A stretch of DNA of 64,000 bases, taken from NCBI GenBank assembly GCA_030704615.1, contig CM060731.1:33914001-33978000 (forward strand), given 5' to 3'. How positions within the stretch are numbered: position 1 is the first letter of the stretch; every line of letters starts with the position of its first letter. The notes beneath the pieces were generated by a model. The model was not told the DNA's origin and did not search any database. It saw only the letters and a program-made list of their open reading frames with translations. The position numbers and the translations under genes are program-made. Shown in pieces: positions 31,920 to 41,954 of this stretch. Origin of the DNA: Takakia lepidozioides. Its lineage: Eukaryota; Streptophyta; Takakiopsida; Takakiales; Takakiaceae.

Positions 31920-33064
31920 TGCGCATACTTTTGCATCATTTGTTGCATACTGGCAACACTTGGACATTGCATGCCCAAAACAGCTACCCACAAATGGAGA
32001 ATCCAACCCCAAACACGCACATGAGACCACCGAATTCAAAGCATTGGTCAAAGTGACCAAGTTACCTCCCTCATCTTTGACGTAAGCAATAATGCGAGTA
32101 TTGAGGCCATACTTCACAAGAAGATTGTTGACTTGATGTGCCATGGCAGCCCCAGATGTGTCAGGTGTCTCAAACATGCCAAGACTCACATGACATTGCT
32201 CCCACTGTTCATTAATAAAGTGCGCTATGATGACAAAAGTGTCAGTTCCCCCTCTTACATCCACAAATCAAAACTCACGGAGCAAGTAGCACAACTTTGA
32301 AGAGATGGGGACATGTAGCGCTCTTTCGTCTTCTCCTCATTCACAAATGTCCGTCGAGAAGGGAAAACAATCCGAGGATTTTGCCTCAACACCATCATTC
32401 TTAGCCAATGGGATTCTACCAAAGACAGTGGAACCAACTCCTTTGCAATGAATAAGACTAAATCCTCATTGAACTGCTTCTGTTGATCATCATTTTGGTT
32501 GTATGGAGTGGAGCTCCTAAAAAAAGAAGCTATGTTTCCAGGAGTGGGGCCGGGCCTCTTTTTGGCTGGCCTACGGGCCTTCTCAGGTCCTTCATTTTCC
32601 CTCTCAATCCACCTACGCAAAACAATGTCATGTTCTTGATCCACATGTTTTCGAAGGGCAGAGATACCATTGGTTTTATTATAGGTCACAATGCCCTTCT
32701 TGCTTGCAGGAGTGACACCAACAGGATGACATAGAACACATCTCATTTGTTGTGGATTTGTTATGTCCACTGGAGCAGAGTCTTTTGTTGCATAGAATGC
32801 CCATGTCGAAGCAGTGCGATTGTGAGGCTTCCAAAAATCCCGTTGTTTGTCAAGTACTGGGAGCTGCGCCTCCACATCCAACACCGTGTGTGATGGCGAA
32901 ACTGTGGAAGATGACATTGCAGCCGAGGCTTGATGAGCTGATGTAAATGAGGCTTCATGATGAGCATCCTCCGCAACATGGCACTCCACCAAAGCTCTCT
33001 CATTATCAACATTGATGTCAGGAACAACTTCCCTTTCTAGTTCATCGAAAATATTGGGCTCCAT
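31920..33064 (-). pseudogene. hAT-like transposase with BED-type N-terminus, truncated
   Basis: On the minus strand the frame starts MEPNIFDELEREVVPDINVD and contains a BED-finger-like part (MRCVLCHPV, ALRKHVDQEHD) and a basic stretch KARRPAKKRPGPTPGNIASF. It then reads SCATCSVSFDLWM and, after a one-base shift near 32258, RGGTDTFVIIAHFINEQWEQ, YVKDEGGNLVTL, SCFGHAMSKCCQYATNDAKV. This is the first half of a hAT catalytic region. The C-terminal dimerisation part is missing; the remnant stops where the pogo-like element begins. hAT transposases make 8-bp target duplications, but none could be assigned. Confidence 0.75.
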
Positions 33065-33216
33065 GACATAAAAAGCTTGTGGAACAACTCCTGTGTAAAA
33101 ACAATGCAAATAAAGAATCCAAAAGGCATTTAATAATTGTGCACAACTCATATATTTACAACTAAAAATGTAAACAACTAAAAAAATAAAGCTCAATGAA
33201 AGGGAGTTACAAGCGG

Positions 33217-33645
33217 GTAATGGTGGCTGGTTGGTAGGTCCCTCCCTACTTTGGGCTCCCTCCCTCCCATGCAGAATCTGCTATAACAGAAGCCAAAGGG
33301 GCTATCTCATCAACCCCCAATTGTATCAAGAATTAAAAAAAATTAAAGAAAGGGAAGATACTTACCAGTGATGATCAATGTGGGCTGGTTGGCGGGCCCC
33401 TCTTTGCTTGTGCTCCCTCCAATGTAAAATCTACCATAGTGGAGCAAGGGCTATCAGCCCCTTGGTATATCATCAAAGAAAACAGGAAAAAAAAAAGAAA
33501 AAAGAAGAAGAATGATGATCAATGATTACCATGGACCAAGGGGCTTGGTTGCAGGTGGGCCCTCCTTACTCGTCCTCCTTACCTCTTGTACCACATGCCA
33601 TAGCAGAAAAGGAGGAAGCTGATTAGCTTCATGGTGAACTAAAGC
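33217..33645 (+). repeat. Degenerate tandem repeat, about 150-bp period, three units
   Basis: Units begin near 33220, 33371 and 33530. Each has a GGCTGGTTGG-like start, a GGGCTCCCTCC-like middle, then CAGAATCTGCTATA / AAATCTACCATA and an A-rich end. The copies are diverged and indels blur the period. Confidence 0.5.
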
Positions 33646-33989
33646 TAAAAACAGTAAAATAACCCAAAGTGGTGGATGCTTACCAACGTCACAAACTCTA
33701 CTTGCTACAGCATTGATATCCACTCGATTGCTTAGATCATTCTCTTTTGAAAAGCCCTCTTCAGTAGTTGAACAGCACTTGGAGACGACTGGATGACTAA
33801 ATCACTGACAACCAAGACCAGGTTGACTTTCAAGTGAAGACAGCCAGAATGCAGTGCCACGTGGAGTAGCCAGAAACTATGAACGAGAGAGCCCCTGAAG
33901 GAGAGGATGGAAGAGACGGGGGGATGGCTGCTCACATACCTCCTCTCGCCAGTCAACATTGTTCAAGATTCCCTGACACACAGCGAAAA

Positions 33990-34995
33990 GAGGAACACCC
34001 TTGTACAAAACCTGCATAAGCACCTTATTCAGCTCCACCTGCAGCTATCATACCATCCCACAATAGAACTTCTTGGAAATGAACAGTGCGGAGACCCCTC
34101 TAATTTGGTGCAAATCAATTTTGCCAATACAATAACCCACAGAATGGTGAACAAAAGAAAAGGGGGTTACCTCACTCGCTGCAAAACCTGGGTAAATTTC
34201 AACCCCAAGTTTCTCTGCTTTCCCTCCTAGCCACCGCACCAGCTCACTCAAGCTATTCAAAGCATAGCACATGGTTATGGAAGGCTTCAACAAGCATTGC
34301 CAATAGCTGGCTCTCACATAGAATAATACCCCTTGCTTTTGTCTCTGTGGTTAAGCACGAGTGTTTGTTCCAATCGAGGGTTTAGGATTTACCAAGCTTC
34401 CTGGGATTTGGTGGCCCACTGAATCATGGTGGAAGACATGCTGCTACTTTCCTATGTAGAACAGGTATTGAAGTGTACAGAGAGACGGGGAAGAGACAGT
34501 TGCATGCAGGAAACTATAATTTCCACAAAGTTGAATATGTGGAGAAAACAAAAATATTACACTCAAGCCGGAGTAGGAGAGTAGAAGCTGACCTAATAAC
34601 AAAGTTACTATTGTTGTTGAAGGAAGATGGGAGTGGCAGTGCACGTTTCTCAATAACATCCAAAATTTGTCTTCCACAACTGGCACACGCAGTGGAGCCT
34701 GTGTCAAAAGATCCAATTGATATCCTTCAACCAATCCTCATCAGCGATAATCTGCTATTATCAAATTATCATGAACGGATGTGTCTCAATTGATTAGCAC
34801 TCATCAGCAATCACTCCATTTCCAGCTGAATAACATCATGAACGGAAGACAGTCACTCCCCAAGCCATCTACCTCTCTTGCATCATCCAGTTTTCATAAG
34901 TATGGACTGAGGACATACGCCTTGATCCTTCCAATCTGGAAGGAGCTCACTGAGTGCCCGTGGTTCAAACACATTTCCCGAAAGTATGTGTGCAC
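33990..34995 (-). pseudogene. ETFQO: ETF:ubiquinone oxidoreductase gene, internal exons only
   Basis: Four minus-strand exons in correct order match plant ETFQO. Exon A (34919-34995) reads AHILSGNVFEPRALSELLPD, WKDQG, then GTATGT. Exon B (34593-34698) reads APLRVPVVEDKFWMLL, then RALPLPSSFNNN and FVIS. Exon C (34171-34252) reads LSELVRWLGGKAEKLGVEIY and PGFAASE, then GTAACC. Exon D (from 34011) starts VLYK and is lost after a few residues. Splice phases agree at every junction. Inside exon B one base is missing near 34643 (FWMLLRN to RAL). ETFQO is an FAD and 4Fe-4S enzyme of the mitochondrial inner membrane that passes electrons from ETF to ubiquinone. No N-terminal FAD domain or C-terminal cluster domain is present; transposons lie on both sides. 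Confidence 0.85.
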
Positions 34996-35275
34996 CTGCC
35001 ACATATACAGGAACAGTCAGGCGCCGAGGTTCTGTATAAATCTCTGTTGCACGATGAACAACATTGATCATGGCAATAGACACTGAGGCAAGGAAGCAAC
35101 CTATTGTCATTACGCCCCAACCAACTTGCTATCCATTATGTGCTGCAAAAGTACAAATTGGTCATCCAAAGCTAGCCTGGCTGTCATCCAGATTGTACAA
35201 CTAAGCACCGTACAAGAGAGGGGCAGAGAGCTGACCTCTTTCTGGGTTAATTCTTCTCGGTTGGTCTGAATTCAT

Positions 35276-36826
35276 CTAGATTATGTAGCTAGCACAGAAG
35301 CGAATAGTCTCAGTCCCAGTGAGTCGTGTCAATGGTGCAGCAATTTTGGAGTAGTCATTGATGAAGATTCTATAGAAATTTGCAAAGCCTAGAAAACATT
35401 GTACATCTCGGACCGAAGTTGGTTTAATCCACTCGATGATGGTTTGTATTTTCTTCTGATCCATAAAGACGCCTTTGTCAGAAATAATGTAGCCCAGAAA
35501 TTCGACCTCAGATTGATGGAAAAGACATTTCTCAACTTGGCATATAGTCCTCTTTCTCTTAATTTATCAAGGATAATGCGTACATGGCGGCCATGTTCTT
35601 CTTCATTCTGTGAAAATATCAAAATGTCGTCCAAATAGATGACTACAAAGTCATCTAAAAATTCTCGAAAGATGTCATTCATCATATGTTGGAAAATTGC
35701 TGGAGCATTGGTAAGACCGAAAGACATAACATTGTATTCAAAATGTCCATACCTTATTTGAAAAGCTGTTTTTCATTCGTTTCCTTCTTTTATCCGTATA
35801 AGGTTATAAGCTCATCTCAAGTCGATTTTGGTGAAAATCTTCGTTCGCCCCAGCTGGTCGAGAAGCCCAGAAATCAACGGCAACGGATAACGATTCTTGA
35901 TTGTGACTTTGTTGAGACCGCGATAGTCGACATACATGCGTAATGATCCGTCCTTCTTTTCCACAAACAAGATAGGCGCCCCCACGGGTGATTTTGAATG
36001 TCGGATGAAGTGCTTCGACAAATTTTCATCAATGTATTCACGTAATGCAACCAACTCCGTCTGGGATAAATTATAGATTGGGCCGAATGGTGGTTGGGCT
36101 CCTTCTTGTAACTCAATTGAACAGTCATAAGGTCGATGTTCTGACAACATGTCTGCATTTTTCTTCTCGAAGACATCTTTGAAATCTTGATATTGAGCGG
36201 GTAATGTTGAAGTACCTTTGTCTGTTGTGGTCTTGATCGATCCAGTCGAGGTCGCACGCAAGTTGTCAAAATTCGGCAGCATAAACAGAAGCAGGACGTG
36301 CTCCTTGTCGAAGATTTCGCATCTTTGTTTCTGCAACTCTCTCTCTATCATTTTCTCCAAACGTTGCAGTGAACTCGAACATGAATGCTTCAAAATTATA
36401 TAGTAAATGCGATTTTTTTTCTAATAGCGGTGCAAACCAAGATAGGGCAGTGCCTGATAGAAGGGTGCCCACGAATCCCACTTGAATACCTTCATCGGGG
36501 TAGCGTTGTGGATGTAGTCGTAGGAACAGTCGTACTAGTTGAACAAAACCGCGAAATCTTGATCTTGTCCCATCAAATTTCTCGGGCATGCTGATCTTTG
36601 GTGTCGTAATCTGTTGAAGATGAACTGTTGCAGTAGGGACTCGTATGGTTGAAGATCCATTGTTCGACTTCTTTAACTCTGAAATTTGTTGTTGCAAATT
36701 GTGGAGAGCGTTGCCAAGATCTTGAGACTGATCAGCTTGCAATTGGGCGGTAGATGTACGAAGTTCTTGCATCTGGAGCTGAAGACTCTGCAATGTGGTG
36801 ACAATTTCCGCAAATGTGCCTTCCAT
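35276..36826 (-). mobile_element. Ty3/gypsy gag and RT, 3'-truncated and frameshifted
   Basis: Minus strand. Gag (36266-36826) opens MEGTFAEIVTTLQSLQLQMQ, a short coiled coil, then MPEKFDGTRSRFRGFVQLVR, LFLRLHPQRYPDEG and [14 protein letters not shown], which resembles gags of the sushi/PEG10-like class. The RT begins about 36150 ([48 protein letters not shown]) and after a frameshift near 35780 continues [31 protein letters not shown] with the YLDD active site. It then breaks off at about 35290. Protease sequence is not clear. RNase H and integrase are missing. Reverse transcriptase copies element RNA into DNA. The copy is dead. Confidence 0.85.
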
Positions 36827-36864
36827 CTTAACTAACTAAAGAACAAACTTTAGTCTCGTCAAAC

Positions 36865-37510
36865 TGTCAAGGACGAGAACATGACTGAACACAAACAAGA
36901 GATAAGACTAGAGGTACAAGGCTAGACAAAAAGTCAAGGTCGGTGTGGCTAAATGCACGATGAGTAAATATGAATCAAGACGATCTTTTTATAACAATGA
37001 ACAAGAGTACAAGATATTGGAACACGACTTGAATACTGGAATGCTGGAAACTGGACTAGAGTACCAAATACTAGAAACTGGGCTAGGGTACTGGGAACTG
37101 GACTGGAGTACTAGGAACTGGAAACAAGAGTAGCTTGAACTAGTGTTGGCGAGACTGAAGAGTGTCCAGTCTTGCCTCCTATATATACTGGCTACTAAGA
37201 AGCTTCCCCAAGAAGCTTCCCTTATGGAGGTTTCTTGCTAGAGAAGTTTCCAAGATTAAACAAAGGTTTCTTGATGGAGAAGCTTCCTTAAACAAATGAG
37301 GTATCTTGATGGAGAAGTTTCCTCCAAAAGAAGCTTCCTGAGTAATTTACTCTTGGTAATTTGGTAAACTCCCGGTAACTTGGTAAGTAATGGTAAATCA
37401 TGGTAGATCATGGTAAATCACGATAAATCATGGTAACTTTCGGTAACATGGTAACTTGATAACTTCTGGTATTTACTCCTGGTAAGTTCTTCTAGGCTAT
37501 GTCCGTGACA
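36865..37510 (-). repeat. 5' LTR of the 35-37 kb gypsy element
   Basis: On the minus strand it starts TGTCACGGACATAGCC at 37510 and is proposed to end CCTTGACA at 36865, giving TGTCA/TGACA ends and about 646 bases. A TATATATAGG box lies near 37180. The LTR contains two internal minisatellites: ATCATGGTA units at 37380-37440 and GGAACTGG units of about 22 bases at 37030-37125, besides repeats of AAGCTTCC. No tRNA-Met primer site follows; gag starts 39 bases after the LTR. The left partner LTR is absent, since the element is truncated. Confidence 0.6.
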
Positions 37511-37861
37511 GGAAGAATTGATGGGTAGGACAAGAGATGGTGGAGCTAGTAGCTGTTGAGTAAGTGTGCCCGGAGGTATATTGTTTATAGGTTGGTTGGG
37601 GGAGCTTATGGGGATACCCTAGTGGCCAAATTAGGGAGATATGGTGTAAGAATGATAGTGATATATTGTAAAGATGTGGGAAATGGGGGTCCACATAGGT
37701 GGTGTAAAGGGGAAGTGAGGGGGTGGGGTATATGTGTATAATTTGGTTGGATGAAGTCCATTAATCCTGGTTTGTATGGCGTCCATGGGTAGGATTAGGG
37801 CTCTATTATTTTTAAATATGGATGGAAATGGGCAAGTCCAGCTAGGAGCGGGATGGGAGGT

Positions 37862-39262
37862 CACTACAAAAGATCCTGGTTTTTTTTACAGTAAGGGTAG
37901 TTGATACCTGGCTTTTTTTACACCTAATTTGACACCCATGTAAAATGTCGATGATATAGATTGAGCTCACTACAAGAGATCATTGTTTTTTTTACAGTAA
38001 AGATAGTTGACACCTGATTTTTTTTACACCTAATTTGACACCCATGTAAAATGTCGATGGTGTAGATTGAGCCAGTGTAAGAAAAGCCGTTTTGTGTAAA
38101 CTAGTCTACACCAAGCTCACACCTTCTGTGGTCAACGGTCATTGACCGAGAAGGTGTCGAACAATGTACAAGGCTTATGTCACACTTGTCTAAGAATCAA
38201 CCGTATAGTGTAAGTTATTCCACATAATGGGGTTCAACTATATGATGTGGCATGCTAACTATACATGGTGTGAGAAATGTTACATGGATTATCTCACACT
38301 AGAGTGGATTATGCCACGCTGGACATGTTGATTAAGGGACTCATGTCAACTGTATGACTATGCGTGTTGACCAAGGCTTGTCTTACACCAGTGTAGAGTA
38401 AGTCACACTATCAGGACACGTAGATATGTGAGAATGACATGTGACAGTGGATGATTTAGTTGGATGAATGTTATAGGAATTATGTCATTCATATGTGGGA
38501 TGAATTCACCTGCAAGGGACTTGGGTTTTTTCGAGATAAAAACGGAGAAGAATGAAGAAGTCGACTGCCCATTGTCTACTCCGACTCATATCTGTGCTGG
38601 GCAAGAGACATGGGAGATGTAAGGCAAGAGACATGCCTAGTCTAGCACCTTTCGGACAATATTGTAGAGAGGTCGTGGGCCTCGTGAAGTATCTCGAATG
38701 TGAGAAATCATGCTCCATGACTGTGACGATATATATGACTATGACTAGATGTGTCACACTCTTTATATTTCAAAGTTTGTTGTGGTTATATACAATCAAA
38801 CCACTTATGTTGTACATGTATGTGTAATAGGTGTGTTTGGTTAGTGTATAGTGAATTAGTGATGCTATAATGAAGAGATCTTAGGTTCAAATGTGTATTG
38901 TCTAGTAATGTGTGGGATGGTATGCGGTCAAGCGTTAACTGGGATGGGTCAACGGTCAACGCATATTTCAAATTTGAATTTTTGATCCGCCAAAATTTAA
39001 AATTTAAGATTTGAATTTTGAATTTTGAATTTCGCTACGATGTCAGATAAGCTGTCAAAAAATCCAGTCGAAATGGATGTGAGAAAAGTCGGTCAAAACG
39101 GGTGTAAAAAAAACCGTGTAAAAAAGGCCAGCCAGTATGGGCGCCACGGTGTAGTCGTGTGTAAGATGGTTTTTTCGACACGACCACCAGAACTCACAGG
39201 GTGGTGCAAATGACACGGTCTACCTAACACCCGAAGGGGGTGTGAGCGGTTGGCTTTTCTTA
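37862..39262 (+). mobile_element. CACTA-like (En/Spm) non-autonomous element, imperfect ends
   Basis: CACTACAAAAGATCC at 37862 is the usual CACTA terminus. A 106-base block starting there is repeated in tandem at 37968 (CACTACAAGAGATC). The interior to about 39280 is full of short subterminal-type motifs in both directions (GTGTAAGA, TTACACC, ACACCAAGC, GTGTAAAC), as in CACTA elements. The right side shows GGCTTTTCTTAGAG at 39252, the complement of the AGAAAAGCC near the left end, without the final GTAGTG. A second CACTACAGGAAAAA terminus in inverse orientation ends at 39689. No transposase is present. The 3-base flanks (GGT; GCA) do not match, so the exact ends stay open. Confidence 0.5.
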
Positions 39263-39355
39263 GAGCCCCAGGTGTAAGATGGTTAGTTGGAATTAGCAGC
39301 TTTGTCTAATGGGGTCTCGGGGTTCTTGACCCCTAGGCGCACACTATACCATTTT

Positions 39356-39356
<1 letters not shown>

Positions 39357-39386
<30 letters not shown>

Positions 39387-39563
39387 GCGATGCTAATCGT
39401 GCATAGGCGACACCAGGGGGTCGCAGATCCAACCCCCTTGAAAATTCCCACTTGCGTCGCCAAGGGCGTCGCAATGACAAGGGCGTCGCAATGACTGCGA
39501 TGCTGGGGGGTGTTGCTACAACAATACAAGAGGGGCACAAAAAAAAAAAAAAAAAAAAAAAAA
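39357..39563. repeat. Poly-G (27) and poly-A (25) runs with GCGTCGC motifs
   Basis: G at 39357-39383 and A at 39539-39563 flank a block with repeated GGGCGTCGCAATGAC. The block 39384-39689 with the inverted CACTACAGG end may be a separate small element. Confidence 0.6.
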
Positions 39564-39739
39564 CGTCGCTTTTAAAATGCAACGCCCTGGGGGTCGCTGT
39601 TTGCGGTGGGGGCATCGCACGGGAGAGGCGCCAAGGGGAGTAGGCGTCGCTATATACCCCCCTCCCCCCCCTCCCTTTTTCCTGTAGTGGCAAATTCTGG
39701 CCCTCCTGGCCAAATGGGTTCCTCAGGCTCTTTTTAATT

Positions 39740-41330
39740 TGCGAAGCCCATGGAGCTTGCTGGTTCAGAACCACCTTGCTGCTGCTAAGCAGTTTACAGT
39801 GACATCTGGGGCAACTTGTTAGTCTCGCTTAGATGGGTAGTTCAAGGCAATAACTCTACTGCTAAAGCAAAAGTGGGGTCCCTTGCATGTTATTCAATCT
39901 GGCATGCCTAATGCCAGCTGCAGCCGTCTTTTGTGCAATCTTGCCCAAAATCATTCGACGAGGTACTCCGCCAACCCCTCTTCGGGAATTACAATCGGGA
40001 CTGTGAGGCCCCAATCCATTGCAGCCATAGGTGGGTTCACTGGGATAGAGCGGGTCTCTCCCATATGCTGCATTTCTGGGAGGATGAATCATCCTCCATC
40101 ATTTCCCAGCAGACTGCTGCCCTCGCCTTCTCTGGTAGACGCATTGTTGCAGACCTGCAGCAGGTCGTGGATGATCTTCTGACTCTATGGACGGATCTGC
40201 TTTCGAACCCGCATAATCGCTTCTTCCCTGCATGGCTCGGGCTCAACGACCTCTTCTCTTCCAGAGCGTTCTTTGCTTTCAATCAGCTGGACTCCAATTT
40301 GAGTGGTCTCTCATTTTCAGTTGCATCTAATGGCTCCTTAACCTTCGCTGGGTTTGAGCTTCTCCCCTGCAGTTCTAACTTCTTTGCCATCAAGGTTATC
40401 TGTTCGCTCTCGGGGCAAATTAATCATCACTCACCGCAGGACCTTCGAGTATGGGATAAGTGCAATTTAAGCTGGTTTCTTAATGCCCCTGTCGGTTACA
40501 TGTTATTCATGCCCCTCCAATCCATGAATTGTAAGTGGTCAACGAAATGGAGTCATGATGTTGGGGTCAATACCCGATCCCTTGGAATTCTGTCTGGAAA
40601 GATGTTTGGAGGAAAAGTCGCTCGACTAAAACCTCTTCCTTTCTCTGGAAGCTGGTGAACTGAATCCTGCCACTTTCCTCTATTTTTGAATCCGTTTCTC
40701 CTTCGAATTGCATCACATGTCCCTTGCAGATGTCTGAGACAATCGAGCATTGTCTATTCCATTGCCCTTTCGCTTCTAGGGTCTGGCAACTGGTTGCTTC
40801 GCTCATTCCCCTCTTGGTAATTTGTAATTTTCTCCTTCCATAGTTTTGCTGCATAGGCACGATGGGCGGTTATTCAAATTCTGCCCTATATGGAATGCGT
40901 TGCGAGCTATGGCTCTCTGGCATATTTGAAAAATTAGATGCTCCCTCTTGTTTGATGGTGACCCCCTTTGCATTAGGAAGGTGATTCACAGGATTCACTC
41001 AGACATGATGTCTGAGGCAAGGAAAGCATGGTTGGTGGTGGGTGCAGCTCTTCGGAGGTGCGGGGACAGGAGACGACCTCAACTACTCTCGACCCTCGAC
41101 AGTTCCTGGGGATATGGAGACATCTTTTGCAGACGCGCTACAGATGCCATTTCCCTGTTCTCTGCTCTTGGTCCCTTCTCTTGGGCTTTGCACTTTAGCT
41201 TTCCATCGCTCTGAAGTTTCTACACTTCTTCAGCTTCGCCCGCTCTATCTCCCTGATCTTTGTCGGAGCTAGGTCTCATCTATCAGCCTTCATGGCATGT
41301 CCAAGGTTATTTTTTCCTTGATTAACAAGC
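39740..41330 (+). mobile_element. Plant LINE type B, C-terminal remnant
   Basis: The plus strand reads a long degenerate frame (39933-40658: FDEVLRQPLFGNYNRDC, HRWVHWDRAGLSHMLHFWED, NPHNRFFPAWLGLNDL), then CITCPLQMSETIEHCLFHCP with ASRVWQLV at about 40715-40800. This is the zinc-binding (zf-RVT) region after the reverse transcriptase in plant LINEs. It continues into a 3' end sharing TTCACTCAGACATGATGTCT and ATCAGCCTTCATGGCATGTC with the copy at 60640-61890. No intact ORF is left. Confidence 0.7.
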
Positions 41331-41954
41331 CTCAAACGACAATTGGCTCTCTTGCTTTGCTTTGGCACAACATAAGAGGAAGGTAAGACTAGGGAGCATG
41401 ACTCAGCACAACACACCAATCAGCGCCTTGACACGGTGTAAGGTACTTTGACCACATTTTCTCCATTGACTTGCATGTCTCCCAAAGTCTCTCTCTACAA
41501 GAGAGCCAACAAAGTTTGATCAAGGGCCTTTGTCCCCCTTTTCTCAAAAGGAAAAAAAAAAAGAAAAAAGAAGAAGGGAGTACCACTTCACATAACACTC
41601 GCCTTTGTAAAACCTTAGGGAGTACAAAAATCCTAACAAATATAGAGAAGTGGTAGACTGTAGCAGCCTTACCTCAGAACCTTGGATCAACCTTCGGGAG
41701 TTTGTACTTTGAGCAGGTTAGTTTTGGACGTTAGCTGGCTGTTTTTTGTCTACAAATACTGGACCGATGGCAGGCGTGCTTGCTGCCACGCCTTCCTCTC
41801 AAGCCCCCCCCACCCCCAGCACACTGGTTGAGCTCTAAATTTCGAATTGTTTGTGAACACCCATTTCTTGTAAGGTCAGCGTTATCTCTTCCCTTTCCTA
41901 CCCTCTCCACGCTCCTATTTCTCAATTTCCTATAGATCAAATCCAGCACGGGGG

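Noticed and set aside
37859-39692. One complete CACTA element from 37862 to 39689
   Set aside because: The 3-base flanks differ (GGT and GCA) and the two termini belong to different sequence types, so two elements are more likely.
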